Assembly: GCA_016875395.1 (NCBI GenBank)
Contig: VGRF01000016.1
Span: forward strand, 1-64,000
Source of the DNA: Deltaproteobacteria bacterium
Lineage (GTDB): Bacteria; Myxococcota_A; UBA9160; UBA6930
Length of the DNA: 64,000 bases
Reading direction: 5' to 3'
Shown here piece by piece: positions 33,824 through 42,161 of this stretch; the first letter of the stretch is position 1; each line of letters opens with the position of its first letter. The notes under the pieces were generated by a model that searched no databases, was not told the origin of the DNA, and saw nothing but the letters and a program-made list of their open reading frames with translations. Position numbers and translations under genes: made by a program.

Positions 33824-35211
33824 CGCTTCTTCCCCTTCTTGTTAGGTCGCTTCGCAGCGCTCTTTCTCGCGGGCGCCTTCTTCACCGCACGCTTTGCTTT
33901 CGCCGCAACCTTCGGCGCGCGCAGGACGCGCAGGCGCGTGAGCCGCAGCTCGGCGATGCGCCAGGCGCCGTCTTCGAAGACGTAGCGCTCGTGGTAGTGG
34001 CCCCAGCCGTCGAGCGTGAACGCGGGCGTGTCGACCCAGTCGTTCATCGCCCACACGCCGCGCGCTTCCGTGTCGCTCAGCACCTCGATCTCGGGCATGT
34101 GGCCGTGGTGGAACGTGCGCACCGGCGGCGCCAGCACGCCCGCGAGCCCCGCGACGATCCCGTCGCGCCCGCTCCAGCGCGAATTCGACTCCTCGTCCGT
34201 GAGCGTCGCCTCGCGCGCGAACACGGCGCGCATCTCGTCCCAGCGCTTCGTGTCCATCAGCCGGAAGTAGCGCGCCTTGAGCTGATGGATTTGCTCGATC
34301 ACGCCGAGCGCATCCGCGTCCGTGCGCAGCGCGAGGCGCGGCTCGAGCCACGCGGCGATGCGCTCACACGCGCGCTGCGCTTCGGGCAGGATCTCCGCGA
34401 ACGCGTGCCAGACGTGGAACATCTCCTCCCACACTTCGAGCGTGACGTCCACACCGGCGTCGCGCGCCCGCGAAGCGAGTCGCGTTGCGTCGTCCAGTAA
34501 CAACTCCGCGTCGCCCACCTGCAAGAGCAGCGGGGGCAGGCCGCGCAGGTCCGCGTAGAGCGGCGACGCGAGCGGCGTGCGCGAGTCCTTGCCGCCGAGG
34601 TACGCGCGCGCCATCTCGCGCAGCGGCGCCTCGGTCACCATCGGGTCGACGCTCGCCTTCGTGCGAATGCTCTCGCCCGTCGCCGCGAGATCCGTCCACG
34701 GCGAGATGCACACCGCCGCGGCGGGCAGCGCGTCGCCGGCGTCGCGCAGCGCGAGCAGCGTCGCAAGCGTGAGGCCGCCGCCCGCGGAGTCGCCCGCGAT
34801 CGCGACGCGCGCCGGCGCGACGCCCTGCGCGTACACCCAGCGCACCGCTGCGACCCCGTCCTCCACCGCCGCGGGATGCGGATGCTCGGGCGCGAGCCGG
34901 TACGCGACGTTCAGCACGCGCAGGCCGGCGAGCCGCGAGAGCCGCCCGCACAGCGCGCGGTGCGTCGCGAGCGAGCCCATCGTGTAACCGCCGCCGTGCA
35001 CGTACACGAGCACGCGCTCCGCGCGCGCGCCCGGCGCGATGGCCCACTCCGCGGGCACACCCCCCGCCCGCACCGCCTCGAACTTCACATCGGCGGGCAG
35101 CGGCGTCGCCGCGCTGCCGCGCTCCATGTTCGCGCGCATCTGCGCCAGGTCGCCCTGCAGCGGATTCGCGCGCAACATCTCGAGGATCTTCGGCAGCGCC
35201 GCACTCGCCAT
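33820..35211 (-). CDS. Alpha/beta hydrolase (HSL family) fused to a SnoaL-like domain
   Basis: 463 residues. Residues about 75-310 form a hormone-sensitive-lipase-type hydrolase: VYVHGGGYTMGS (oxyanion), IAGDSAGGGLTLATLL (Ser), the Asp near VGDAELLLDDATRLA and the His in EEMFHVWHAF. Residues about 330-440 form an NTF2/SnoaL fold: KARYFRLMDTKRWDEMRAVF, GVWAMNDWVD and GHYHERYVFEDGAWRIAEL. The tail is Lys-rich (KKAPARKSAAKRPNKKGKKR). This fusion is unusual. It suggests one substrate passed between an esterase and a hydratase or isomerase. Stop overlaps the BKACE start. Confidence 0.85.
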   Translation of the reverse strand: MASAALPKILEMLRANPLQGDLAQMRANMERGSAATPLPADVKFEAVRAGGVPAEWAIAPGARAERVLVYVHGGGYTMGSLATHRALCGRLSRLAGLRVLNVAYRLAPEHPHPAAVEDGVAAVRWVYAQGVAPARVAIAGDSAGGGLTLATLLALRDAGDALPAAAVCISPWTDLAATGESIRTKASVDPMVTEAPLREMARAYLGGKDSRTPLASPLYADLRGLPPLLLQVGDAELLLDDATRLASRARDAGVDVTLEVWEEMFHVWHAFAEILPEAQRACERIAAWLEPRLALRTDADALGVIEQIHQLKARYFRLMDTKRWDEMRAVFAREATLTDEESNSRWSGRDGIVAGLAGVLAPPVRTFHHGHMPEIEVLSDTEARGVWAMNDWVDTPAFTLDGWGHYHERYVFEDGAWRIAELRLTRLRVLRAPKVAAKAKRAVKKAPARKSAAKRPNKKGKKR

Positions 35212-35241
35212 CGCTCCCTCCTTTCGCGCGAGGTTCCCACG

Positions 35242-35658
35242 ATGAACGACCTGGAAGCAATCCGGCGCCTGCTCGCGCTCTACCCGCAGCTGCTCGACGC
35301 GAAGCGCCTCGAAGAATGGGGTGGCCTCTTCACCGAGGACGCGATCTTCGACGTGTTCGGCCGCCGCCTCACGGGCCGCGCCGAGATCGTGCGCGAGATC
35401 GGCGCGATGCAGCCCGCGACGCCGCTGAAGCACGGCGTCTTCGCGCCGGTCGTCGAGCTCGACGACGTGAACCGAGCCCGCGCGTGGACCGACTTCGTCA
35501 CGTTCGTGCAAGGCGCGAGCGGCATCTCGATCGGGAACTTCGCGACATATCACGACGTGCTGGCGAAAAGCGATGGGCGCTGGCGCATCGCGTACCGCGC
35601 GATCGTGAGCGCGGGGGAGATCGCGCCGAAGGAAGTGGGGCGCGCGCCGGGGTTTTAG
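35242..35658 (+). CDS. SnoaL-like (NTF2-fold) protein
   Basis: 138 residues. EAIRRLLALYPQLLDAKRLE, WGGLFTEDAIFDVFGRRLTG and GRWRIAYRAIVSAGEIAP are the usual SnoaL-like landmarks. Such folds host isomerases, hydratases or dehydratases, and many lack known function. It is transcribed divergently from the hydrolase-SnoaL fusion, only 30 bases away, so both starts share one control region. ATG 35242 has no strong ribosome site. Confidence 0.82.
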   Translation: MNDLEAIRRLLALYPQLLDAKRLEEWGGLFTEDAIFDVFGRRLTGRAEIVREIGAMQPATPLKHGVFAPVVELDDVNRARAWTDFVTFVQGASGISIGNFATYHDVLAKSDGRWRIAYRAIVSAGEIAPKEVGRAPGF

Positions 35659-35715
35659 GGACGGCTAGGCGCCGAGCGAGCCTGAGGGTTACGCGCCGAT
35701 CCGTTTCCGCCGGGT

Positions 35716-36150
35716 TTAGATCCCAAGTTCCTCGGCGTGTGCAGCCATCTCTCGATCGATCTCGGCGGCCAACTCTCGCGTGGTGGAGAACGTAAGGTCG
35801 GGCGTAGCGACATCGTCCATGAATGCATGTATCCGCAACGAAACCTCGGCGTCTCGATGGCGGACTCGCAGATTCCACGCGCGCTCCGATTCCACCGGCA
35901 TCCGGGCGATCTCATCGGACAGGGTGCGAGCTTGCGTCGCGTCGAATCCCTCGACCAGATTCGCAACGCGTTGAAGGAAGGGCATCACCTCGCCCTGATC
36001 GAAGCCCGTCGAGGCTTCGCCCAATGCAACATTCGGAGAATCCGAAGCCGGATCACCCGTCGAGCACCCTGCGAGGGGAACTGGAACCGCGAATATCGCA
36101 ATCCTGAGGGCGACGACGAGGCGGCGTACGTGCGTCTTTTGGCGGGTCAC
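35716..36150 (-). CDS. Lipoprotein of unknown function
   Basis: 144 residues. N-terminal basic region and hydrophobic stretch ending PVPLAGCSTGDPAS; the lipobox (LAGC) predicts lipidation. The rest is soluble and helical, with QRVANLVEGFDATQARTLSD and LAAEIDREMAAHAEELGI. I do not recognise a family. Base composition is slightly less GC-rich than neighbours, and its codon use looks looser, which may mean recent arrival. No operon partner is obvious. Confidence 0.65.
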   Translation of the reverse strand: MTRQKTHVRRLVVALRIAIFAVPVPLAGCSTGDPASDSPNVALGEASTGFDQGEVMPFLQRVANLVEGFDATQARTLSDEIARMPVESERAWNLRVRHRDAEVSLRIHAFMDDVATPDLTFSTTRELAAEIDREMAAHAEELGI

Positions 36151-36165
36151 GTCCGTCGACCTTCG

Positions 36166-37347
36166 TCACTCTCTGGGCGGCACCCACACGCGGTCCGGGT
36201 TCCCCACCTTGTACAGCTTCGCCGCGTTTTCCCATAACAACTTGTTCTTCACCCGCTCGGGCTTCCCGCGCAGGCCGGCGTCGATCTTCTCGCGCACGTT
36301 GCCGAACAGGCAAACTGGGTGTGGGTAGTCGGTCTCGAACAGCACGTTGTCCTCGCCGATCGCGTCGAGCAGCTGTTGAGGCGCGTGCTCTTCGTAGAAG
36401 TAACACCCGTACACCTGGCGCTTGAAGTACTCGCTCGGCAGCAGCGTCATCTCGGGCCGCGTCTCGCGCACGCGCGAGTAGCCGTAGGTGTAGTCGCACG
36501 ATTCGAGGATGAACGGGATGAAGCCGATGCCGCTCTCGACGGAGATCACTTTGAGGCGCGGGTAGCGCGCGAGCACGCCGGAGAAGAGCAGGTCGACGAG
36601 CTGCTTGCCGTTGTCGAGGAAGAGCTGCACGGCGACGGTGGCGTTCGTCGAGCCCATGCCCGTCACTTCCATGCGCTCCCTGGTGAAGCCGCCGTCGAAG
36701 GTGCCGGTGCCGATGTGGAAGCTGACCGGGAGATCGAGGTCCTGCGCCGCGGCCCAGAAGCGGTTCCAGTGCGGGCTACCGAGGATCGGCATGCCGTGCA
36801 CCTGCGGCTCGCCGGTGAAGAGCACGCCCTTGTGCCCGATCTTCGCGGCGCGCTCCATCTCGATCACGGCCGCGTCCACGTCCCAGAACGGCGTCGCGGC
36901 GATCGGGATGAAGCGGCGCGCGTCCGCGCTGCACCAGTCGATCAGGAAGTCGTTGTACGCCCTAACACATGCGAGCATCAGCTCGCGGTCGCCGAGCTTG
37001 AGGAACGCCTGCGAGCCGAAGCCGCCGACGTTGGGATAGATCGCCATCGCCCACACGCCGATCGAGTCCATGTACGCGATGCGAGCCTTCGCGTCGTAGG
37101 AAGCGGGTGGGCACTCGTCGAGGTTCTTCGGCGCCGCCGGAAACGGCTCCTTCCAGCCTGCGACCGCAGTGAATCCGATCGGCACGATCGGCGCCTCGCC
37201 CGCGATGCTCCACATGTCGACGCCGTCGGCGTTGCGCGTGAGGCGCGGCGCGCGGTCGCGGAACTTCGCCGCCACGCGGCTAGACCAGACGTCGGCCGGC
37301 TCCGTGATGTGCGTGTCGACATCGATGACCCAGTCGCGGATTTCCAT
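36166..37347 (-). CDS. Amidohydrolase 2 family (COG2159) hydrolase
   Basis: 393 residues. EIRDWVIDVDTHITEPADVW (D-x-D-x-H), FTGEPQVHGMPILGSPHW, VSFHIGTGTFDGGFT and LFETDYPHPVCLFGN are the family landmarks. Third protein of this type here. Upstream, GAAGGAGCGCCC precedes ATG 37347 and a TATGCT box lies 28 bases before the start. The substrate is unknown but similar enzymes occur in degradation of aromatic or steroid acids. Confidence 0.88.
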   Translation of the reverse strand: MEIRDWVIDVDTHITEPADVWSSRVAAKFRDRAPRLTRNADGVDMWSIAGEAPIVPIGFTAVAGWKEPFPAAPKNLDECPPASYDAKARIAYMDSIGVWAMAIYPNVGGFGSQAFLKLGDRELMLACVRAYNDFLIDWCSADARRFIPIAATPFWDVDAAVIEMERAAKIGHKGVLFTGEPQVHGMPILGSPHWNRFWAAAQDLDLPVSFHIGTGTFDGGFTRERMEVTGMGSTNATVAVQLFLDNGKQLVDLLFSGVLARYPRLKVISVESGIGFIPFILESCDYTYGYSRVRETRPEMTLLPSEYFKRQVYGCYFYEEHAPQQLLDAIGEDNVLFETDYPHPVCLFGNVREKIDAGLRGKPERVKNKLLWENAAKLYKVGNPDRVWVPPRE

Positions 37348-37375
37348 GGGCGCTCCTTCGGGTTGCGAGGAGCGC

Positions 37376-37381
37376 AGCATA
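37376..37381 (-). promoter_or_regulatory. Putative -10 box (TATGCT)
   Basis: TATGCT on the minus strand, 28 bases before the amidohydrolase ATG at 37347, in a 57-base gap shared with the PEP-CTERM gene's 3' end. Confidence 0.35.
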
Positions 37382-37404
37382 GGGCGGCGAAAGCCCGCCG
37401 CGTG

Positions 37405-38028
37405 TCAGCGCCGCTTGCGCTGCCGAGCCGCAGCGAGCGCGCCGGCGGCGACCGTTGCGAGCGCGAGGAACGACGGCTCGGGCACCGAGCGGAGAGTGAA
37501 GTTGTCGATGCCCTCGACCTCCCCGCCGAACACCGCCTCGACGCTGAGCCGTATCGACGTGACGTCGGCGAGGATCGCGTCCCACTCTTGTTGCGTCTTC
37601 CCAAAGGCCGCCGCCGAGAGCGTCGCCGAGTAAGTCGTCCAGGTCGCGGTCGGTTGGCCGGGCGCCGGCAGCAGGTCGAGGGTCGCGCTGCCACCCGGCC
37701 CAGAGATCGTGAGGTGCCCGTAGTCCTCCCCTGCGCTCGTCCACGGCGGGGCCGTGATCGAGAGCTGATTGCCGTCGAACGACACCGTTCCGCCGTCGAA
37801 CGCGCTCAGGTCCCCGAGAAACTTCGCGGGTGCGAAGATGTAGGTGATCGGGCCCTCACTGTTGTCGATGTAGAGGAAGCCATTCGGACCGGCCACCAGT
37901 TGCTGAAACACCGAGGCGCCGGTGTGAGTCCAGCCATCCGTATCGACTTGGAAATCGCTCGTGATCGTGGTGGCGCTCGCGAAGCCGGGAGCGACGGCGA
38001 GGAAAGTACAGAGCAGCAATGCGCGCAT
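37405..38028 (-). CDS. PEP-CTERM protein with a laminin-B-like domain
   Basis: 207 residues. A signal peptide (RALLLCTFLAVAPGFASAT) is followed by a beta domain with SDFQVDTDGWTHTGASVFQQ, IFAPAKFLGDLSAFDGGTVS, LTISGPGGSATLDLL and EGIDNFTLRSVPEP, matching the laminin B/IV domain often seen in PEP-CTERM proteins. The C-terminus is the sorting signal: PEPSFLALATVAAGAL and a basic RQRKRR end. It should be exported and processed by an exosortase, which is not in the window. Start ATG 38028, with AAGGAG upstream. Confidence 0.85.
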   Translation of the reverse strand: MRALLLCTFLAVAPGFASATTITSDFQVDTDGWTHTGASVFQQLVAGPNGFLYIDNSEGPITYIFAPAKFLGDLSAFDGGTVSFDGNQLSITAPPWTSAGEDYGHLTISGPGGSATLDLLPAPGQPTATWTTYSATLSAAAFGKTQQEWDAILADVTSIRLSVEAVFGGEVEGIDNFTLRSVPEPSFLALATVAAGALAAARQRKRR

Positions 38029-38175
38029 GGTCCGAGACTCCTTGGGGATGAAGTGGGCGGCGGCCGGTGGAAGTGGCAGCCGAATTTCCTGAAAAATCTC
38101 TGAAGCCCGCGACTGCTCGGCATTGAAGCGCGCAAGACTAGACGCGACGCTCGGCTCTCCTGGGAGGAGTCCCGC

Positions 38176-38964
38176 ATGTCCGGTCGTCTCGCTGGCAAAG
38201 TCGCGTTCATTACCGGCGCTTCGTCGGGAATCGGCGCCGCGTGTGCGCTGCGCTTTGCGCAAGAGGGCGCGTCGCTGGCGGGCTTCGACTTGAACAAGCC
38301 GGAAGCCGGCGCGGGCGACGACTGGCTCGCAGGCGCCGCGCTCGCGCGTAACACCTTCTTCGAGACCGGCGACGTGCGCGACGAGGCGCGCGTGCGCGAA
38401 GTCGTGGCGCAGGTGAAGGAGCGGCTCGGGCGCATCGACGTGCTGGTGAACGCCGCGGGCGTCGCTGGCGGCGGCATGGTGCACATGCTCGACTCGAACG
38501 AGTGGGACCGCGTCGTCGACGTGAACCTGAAGGGCACCTACCTCGCGTCGAAGCACGTACTCGGCGTGATGCTCGCGCAGCAGAGCGGCGCGATCGTGAA
38601 CGTCGCGAGCGTCGAGGGCATCGAGGGCTTCCTCGGCGGCAGCTCCTACAACGCGTCGAAGGGCGGCGTCGTGCTGCTCACGAAGAACATGGCGATCGAC
38701 TACGCGCGCGCGGGCATCCGCGTGAACGTGATCTGCCCCGGCTTCATCGACACGCCGATGTTCCGCGCCGTGATCCTGAACGGCCCGGCCGCCGCGATCG
38801 CGCCGCAGATCAAGGAAGCGCACCAATTAGGGCGCTTCGGCAAGCCCGTGGAGATCGCGAACGCCGCGCTCTTCCTCGCGAGCGACGAGGCCAGCTTCGT
38901 CACCGGCGTCACGCTGCCCGTCGACGGCGGCTACACCGCCGGGCATCGGTTTTCGCTGGGGTGA
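38176..38964 (+). CDS. Short-chain dehydrogenase/reductase
   Basis: 262 residues. AFITGASSGIGAACALRFA (cofactor), VLVNAAGVAGGGMVH, VNVASVEGIEGFLGGSSYNASKGG (Y-x3-K) and ICPGFIDTP are the classical SDR landmarks, with VTLPVDGGYTAGHR at the end. Likely oxidises an alcohol or reduces a ketone with NAD(P)H. ATG 38176 is preceded by GGGAGGAG. TAGACG at 38139-38144 may be its -10 box. Confidence 0.87.
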   Translation: MSGRLAGKVAFITGASSGIGAACALRFAQEGASLAGFDLNKPEAGAGDDWLAGAALARNTFFETGDVRDEARVREVVAQVKERLGRIDVLVNAAGVAGGGMVHMLDSNEWDRVVDVNLKGTYLASKHVLGVMLAQQSGAIVNVASVEGIEGFLGGSSYNASKGGVVLLTKNMAIDYARAGIRVNVICPGFIDTPMFRAVILNGPAAAIAPQIKEAHQLGRFGKPVEIANAALFLASDEASFVTGVTLPVDGGYTAGHRFSLG

Positions 38965-38968
38965 AGGG

Positions 38969-39178
38969 TCAGAGATCCTCGGGTCGCAACCCAGTAGCCT
39001 TCGCGATGCGCGCGAGCATTCGCGGCCCGATCTCGTCTCCGTCGTGATGCGACCAGACGAAGATTCGCCAGCCTTGGCGCTTCATCGTGATGTGCGAACC
39101 GCGCTGGCGAACACGCACCCAGCCGATTCGTTCGAGCGCCGCGAGGACTCGCGATGCCCGGGTGCTCGACCACGACAT
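38969..39178 (-). CDS. hicA: HicA family mRNA interferase toxin
   Basis: 69 residues. RVLAALERIGWVRVRQRGSH and ITMKRQGWRIFVWSHHDGDE match HicA, a small dsRBD-fold RNase with a catalytic His in the GSH motif. It starts inside the last codons of the antitoxin gene upstream on the same strand and ends close to the SDR gene, with which it converges. Order here is antitoxin first, toxin second. Confidence 0.88.
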   Translation of the reverse strand: MSWSSTRASRVLAALERIGWVRVRQRGSHITMKRQGWRIFVWSHHDGDEIGPRMLARIAKATGLRPEDL

Positions 39179-39399
39179 CAGGCGGCCGCGGAGGGCTCGA
39201 AGCTCACACTCACTGCGCCGCGCGGCCCCTCGCCATGCTCGATGCGATCCGCGATGACGTGCAGCGCGAGCGCGACGGCTTTGGCGAGGGCGTCATCCGC
39301 GTTGTCGCCGTACGCCATGGCGCCGGGGATTTCGACGACGTCGGCAATCCAACGCCCGTCTTCTTCTCGTTCGATCTCGACGCGGTAGCTCATCTTCAT
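39178..39399 (-). CDS. hicB: HicB family antitoxin
   Basis: 73 residues. RVEIEREEDGRWIADVVEIP and GAMAYGDNADDALAKAVALA match the partial RNase-H-like HicB fold that caps HicA. It lacks a clear C-terminal DNA-binding domain, so self-repression is uncertain. Its stop shares bases with the hicA start (coupled by overlap). Start ATG 39399; the short frame fits the short-HicB group. Confidence 0.85.
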   Translation of the reverse strand: MKMSYRVEIEREEDGRWIADVVEIPGAMAYGDNADDALAKAVALALHVIADRIEHGEGPRGAVSVSFEPSAAA

Positions 39400-39525
39400 G
39401 CTTCCACTCGGGACCAGGGGTTCGAGCAACCTAGCTGCGTCGTGGGTGGGATGGAAGGTGAACGAGAGTTCACGCCGCCTCCATAACAATCGCCCTGGCG
39501 CGCCCCCGCCCCTACCGTGCCGCGC

Positions 39526-40665
39526 ATGCCTCCCTCGCTCGCGCTGTTCGCCGCGTGCAATCCCGGCATCGAGCCGCTGCTTGCGCGCGAGGTCGCGGGG
39601 CTCGGCGCGGAGGCGCGCGAGACGCCTGGCGGAGTCGAGCTCGCGGGCGATCTCGCGCTCGCGATGCGCGCGGCGCGCTGGCTCGGCTGCGCGAGCCACC
39701 TGATGCTGCGCGTCGCGGAGTTTCGCTGCCGCGCACCGGGGGAGCTCTCGCGCAAGGCCGCGGAGATTCCGTGGCGCGCGTGGCTGCGCAGCGAGGTTCC
39801 GCTCGCGATCCGCGCGACGAGCAGAGCGTCGCGCGTGTTTCACACCGGGCTCGTTGCGGAGCGCGTGCGCGCGGCAGTCGAGGATGCGCTCGGCGCGAAG
39901 CCCGCGTCCGCAACGACTCCCGACGAGCCCGCGGCGCGGCTCCAGGTCCGCTTCCACCGCGACGTGTGCACGATCTCGCTCGAAGCGACCGCGACGCCGC
40001 TGCACCGCCGCGGCTATCGCCTCGAGAGCGCGAAGGCCCCGCTGCGCGAGGATCTCGCGCACGCGCTGGTTCTCGCGAGCGGGTGGCAACCTGGCGAAGC
40101 GCTGCTCGATCCGTTCTGCGGCTCCGGCACGATCGCGATCGAGGCGGCGGGGCTCGCGCTCGGTCTCGCGCCCGGTCGGCTGATTCCGCCGCCGCTCTCG
40201 CATCTCGCGCTGTTCGACGAGACAGCGTGGCGGCGCGTCGCCGCGGAGACGCGTGCCCCGAACAGCTCGTCAATCTGCGCGAGCGATCGCGACGCCGGTG
40301 CGATCGCAGCGGCGCGCGCGAACGCCGAGCGCGCGGGCGTCGCGCACGCGATCGCGTTCGAGCGCGTGGCGCTGACGAAGTGCGCCTGGCTCGCGGCGCC
40401 CGAGTCGGCGCCGACGCGCGGCGTGCTCGTCACGAATCCGCCGTTCGGGCGCCGCGTGTCCGAGGCGCAGAAGCTGGAGACGCTCTATCAGGCGCTCGGC
40501 CAGCGCACGGCGAAGCTCGGAGCGGGCTGGCGCGTCGCGCTCCTCGCGCACGACGCTCGACTCGCGCGGCGCACGGGCTTCGCGCTCGAAGCCGTCTTCG
40601 CGACGAAGCACGGCGGCATGAACGTGAGCGCTCTCGTGGGGAGCGCCGCAACCGCGAGCGATTAG
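39526..40665 (+). CDS. RlmL-like RNA methyltransferase (THUMP-type)
   Basis: 379 residues. The N-terminal THUMP-like region is FAACNPGIEPLLAREVAGLG, followed by HRRGYRLESAKAPLREDLAH, the cofactor site LLDPFCGSGTIAIEAAGLAL and the catalytic NPPFGRRV. This order fits rRNA guanine-N2 methyltransferases of the RlmL/K-type (or Trm14-like). A TACCGT box lies 7 bases ahead of ATG 39526, suggesting a leaderless message. An alternative GTG start is at 39517. Convergent with the GFA remnant, overlapping stop codons. Confidence 0.87.
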   Translation: MPPSLALFAACNPGIEPLLAREVAGLGAEARETPGGVELAGDLALAMRAARWLGCASHLMLRVAEFRCRAPGELSRKAAEIPWRAWLRSEVPLAIRATSRASRVFHTGLVAERVRAAVEDALGAKPASATTPDEPAARLQVRFHRDVCTISLEATATPLHRRGYRLESAKAPLREDLAHALVLASGWQPGEALLDPFCGSGTIAIEAAGLALGLAPGRLIPPPLSHLALFDETAWRRVAAETRAPNSSSICASDRDAGAIAAARANAERAGVAHAIAFERVALTKCAWLAAPESAPTRGVLVTNPPFGRRVSEAQKLETLYQALGQRTAKLGAGWRVALLAHDARLARRTGFALEAVFATKHGGMNVSALVGSAATASD

Positions 40666-41100
40666 GGATTCTGCGGAACGCCCGGCAGGTCGCTTGGGAT
40701 GCGCGCCCACGGCAGCTCCCGGCTCTGCCAGCACACGAGCTGCGGCTCGATCCAGCTCGGGTCGTCGAACGCGCCCGCTTTCGCGAAGACCATCCCGCGC
40801 GCGTCGTGGTCAACGGGAAACGAGGCCCCTGTTCGACCTCCGCTCGGCTGCGCCTCGCTGCGCGCGGCGAAGCGCCGCTTGCTGGCGCTCGACGCGTCCG
40901 CCACTCGTGCCCGTAACAACCCAGCTCTTCGGCGAGCCCGCGAGCAGCCGGAGCTTCGCGGCTTCGAAGCCGACGACCGTGGCGAACGCACCGCCCGTCG
41001 CTTTGCGGCAGTCGGTGCAGAAGCAGTGCACGGCCTGCGCGCCCGCGGCGTCGCACTCGAAGCGAATCGCGCCGCGGCCGCAGGCGCCCCTCGCGATCAT
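40662..41100 (-). pseudogene. GFA family (Mss4-like) gene, broken by a dispersed repeat
   Basis: A glutathione-dependent formaldehyde-activating-type protein in two frames. ATG 41100 gives MIARGACGRGAIRFE and VHCFCTDCRKATGGAF (zinc Cys motif), then TGTSGGRVERQ. There the dispersed repeat begins and the frame shifts; the other frame resumes SFPVDHDARGMVFAKAGAFD and DPSWIEPQLVCW. The third zinc motif, expected as C-x2-C-G in this family, is missing, and only one Cys of the first pair (ACGRG) is present. The gene was probably inactivated by the insertion, which also removed coding sequence. Confidence 0.7.
40829..40884. repeat. Dispersed repeat, copy 3 (inside the broken GFA gene)
   Basis: CTGCGCCTCGCTGCGCGC core, preceded by a degenerate CTGTTCGACCTCCGCTCGG and followed by a GGCGAAGCGCC palindrome and CTTGC. 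On the minus strand it reads QQAALRRAQRGAAERRSNRG, close to the copies at 17565 and 55039. Confidence 0.6.
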
Positions 41101-42087
41101 CGCGACGCCTCCAGCGAGATCGGCTCGCGCATCACCTCGAACACCTCCGCGCTTTGGCGCGAGAGCTCGTCGTACCGCTCGGCGGGTCCGCTCACGGTCC
41201 CGCGCGTGACGTCGAGGCGAAGCTCGAGCGCGCGTCCGGACTCGCTCGCGCTGCTGCTGACGCGCACGAGCTCGCCGCCCAGTTCTCCGCGGGCGGGCGA
41301 TCGCTTCCGAAGCGAATAGCCGTCGGGCGGCGTGAGCCGCGTGCGCGTCTCGAAGCGGAAGGGGATGTCGAACTCAAACGGCGAGCTGCGCTCGGCCGCC
41401 GGCGCCACCGCGAGGAGCTCCTCCTCCCACCCGATCGGGGCGCGTCCTACGATGCCGTCGGCGGTGCGCGAGAACGCGCCGCGCAGGTCGTAGCTCGCGC
41501 GCAGCGCGAAGCTGCGCTCGGCGTGATCGAGGTTGTCGACCTCGAGCGAGCGGACGAGCGCATCGTTCGAGAGCACGGCGCCGCGCAGCGCGTCCTTCCA
41601 GTTCGCGCGGTCGTTGTTGCGGAAGAAGTCCCGCACCCACGCCGCGGGGTAGCCGTTGAACGTCACCGTTTCCTCCACGGCTGCCGTGCCGTCCGCCGCG
41701 AGCGTCACACCGCGCTCGACACGCACCGAGTGTCCCGCGTCGGCGGGAGCAGCAATCAGCTCGAGCCTCGGATTCTCGTCCTCGATCAGCAGCACCGAGT
41801 TGTTCCAGAGGCCGCGCGGCGACGCGCTGCCGAGCGCGAGGCCTTTGTCCGTGGCGTCGAGCCAGCGCGCATCCTTGCAGTCGAGGCAGCGCACGATCAT
41901 GTGGTCGAACTGATCGAGCGAGGGAAGCTCGGCGTCGACCTCGTCGGCGAAGCTCGCGAGCGCAAGCCGCGACGAGGCCGCGCACGGGCGCATACAGGCG
42001 CCGCTTCGACGTGGCCTGCTCGTTCTGCAGCGGGTCGAGCACGTACGCGTCGCCAGGCTTGCCGCGCACGACGAACTGGGTGAAGGT
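41097..42087 (-). pseudogene. 5'-truncated DUF3857/transglutaminase-like gene
   Basis: The frame 41097-41993 encodes the end of a periplasmic transglutaminase-like protein: ELPSLDQFDHMIVRCLDCKD, ARWLDATDKGLALGS, RVERGVTLAADGTAAVEETV and a C-terminal beta domain. The N-terminal domain and the transglutaminase Cys region are missing. Upstream, about 41974-42087, another frame holds TQFVVRGKPGDAYVLDPLQN, apparently part of the same or another lost gene. The stop at 41097 overlaps the GFA start. Confidence 0.6.
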
Positions 42088-42161
42088 CGACGTGCGCGAT
42101 CGGCGCGCGGTCGAGGAGCTCTCCCGGCTCGAGTTCGACTTCCATCCGCTGTGGGAGCAGA

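Noticed and set aside
37405-38826. Long 473-residue minus-strand frame reaching into the SDR gene
   Set aside because: Only the part from ATG 38028 has a signal peptide, domain and ribosome site; the upstream part is antisense of the SDR gene.
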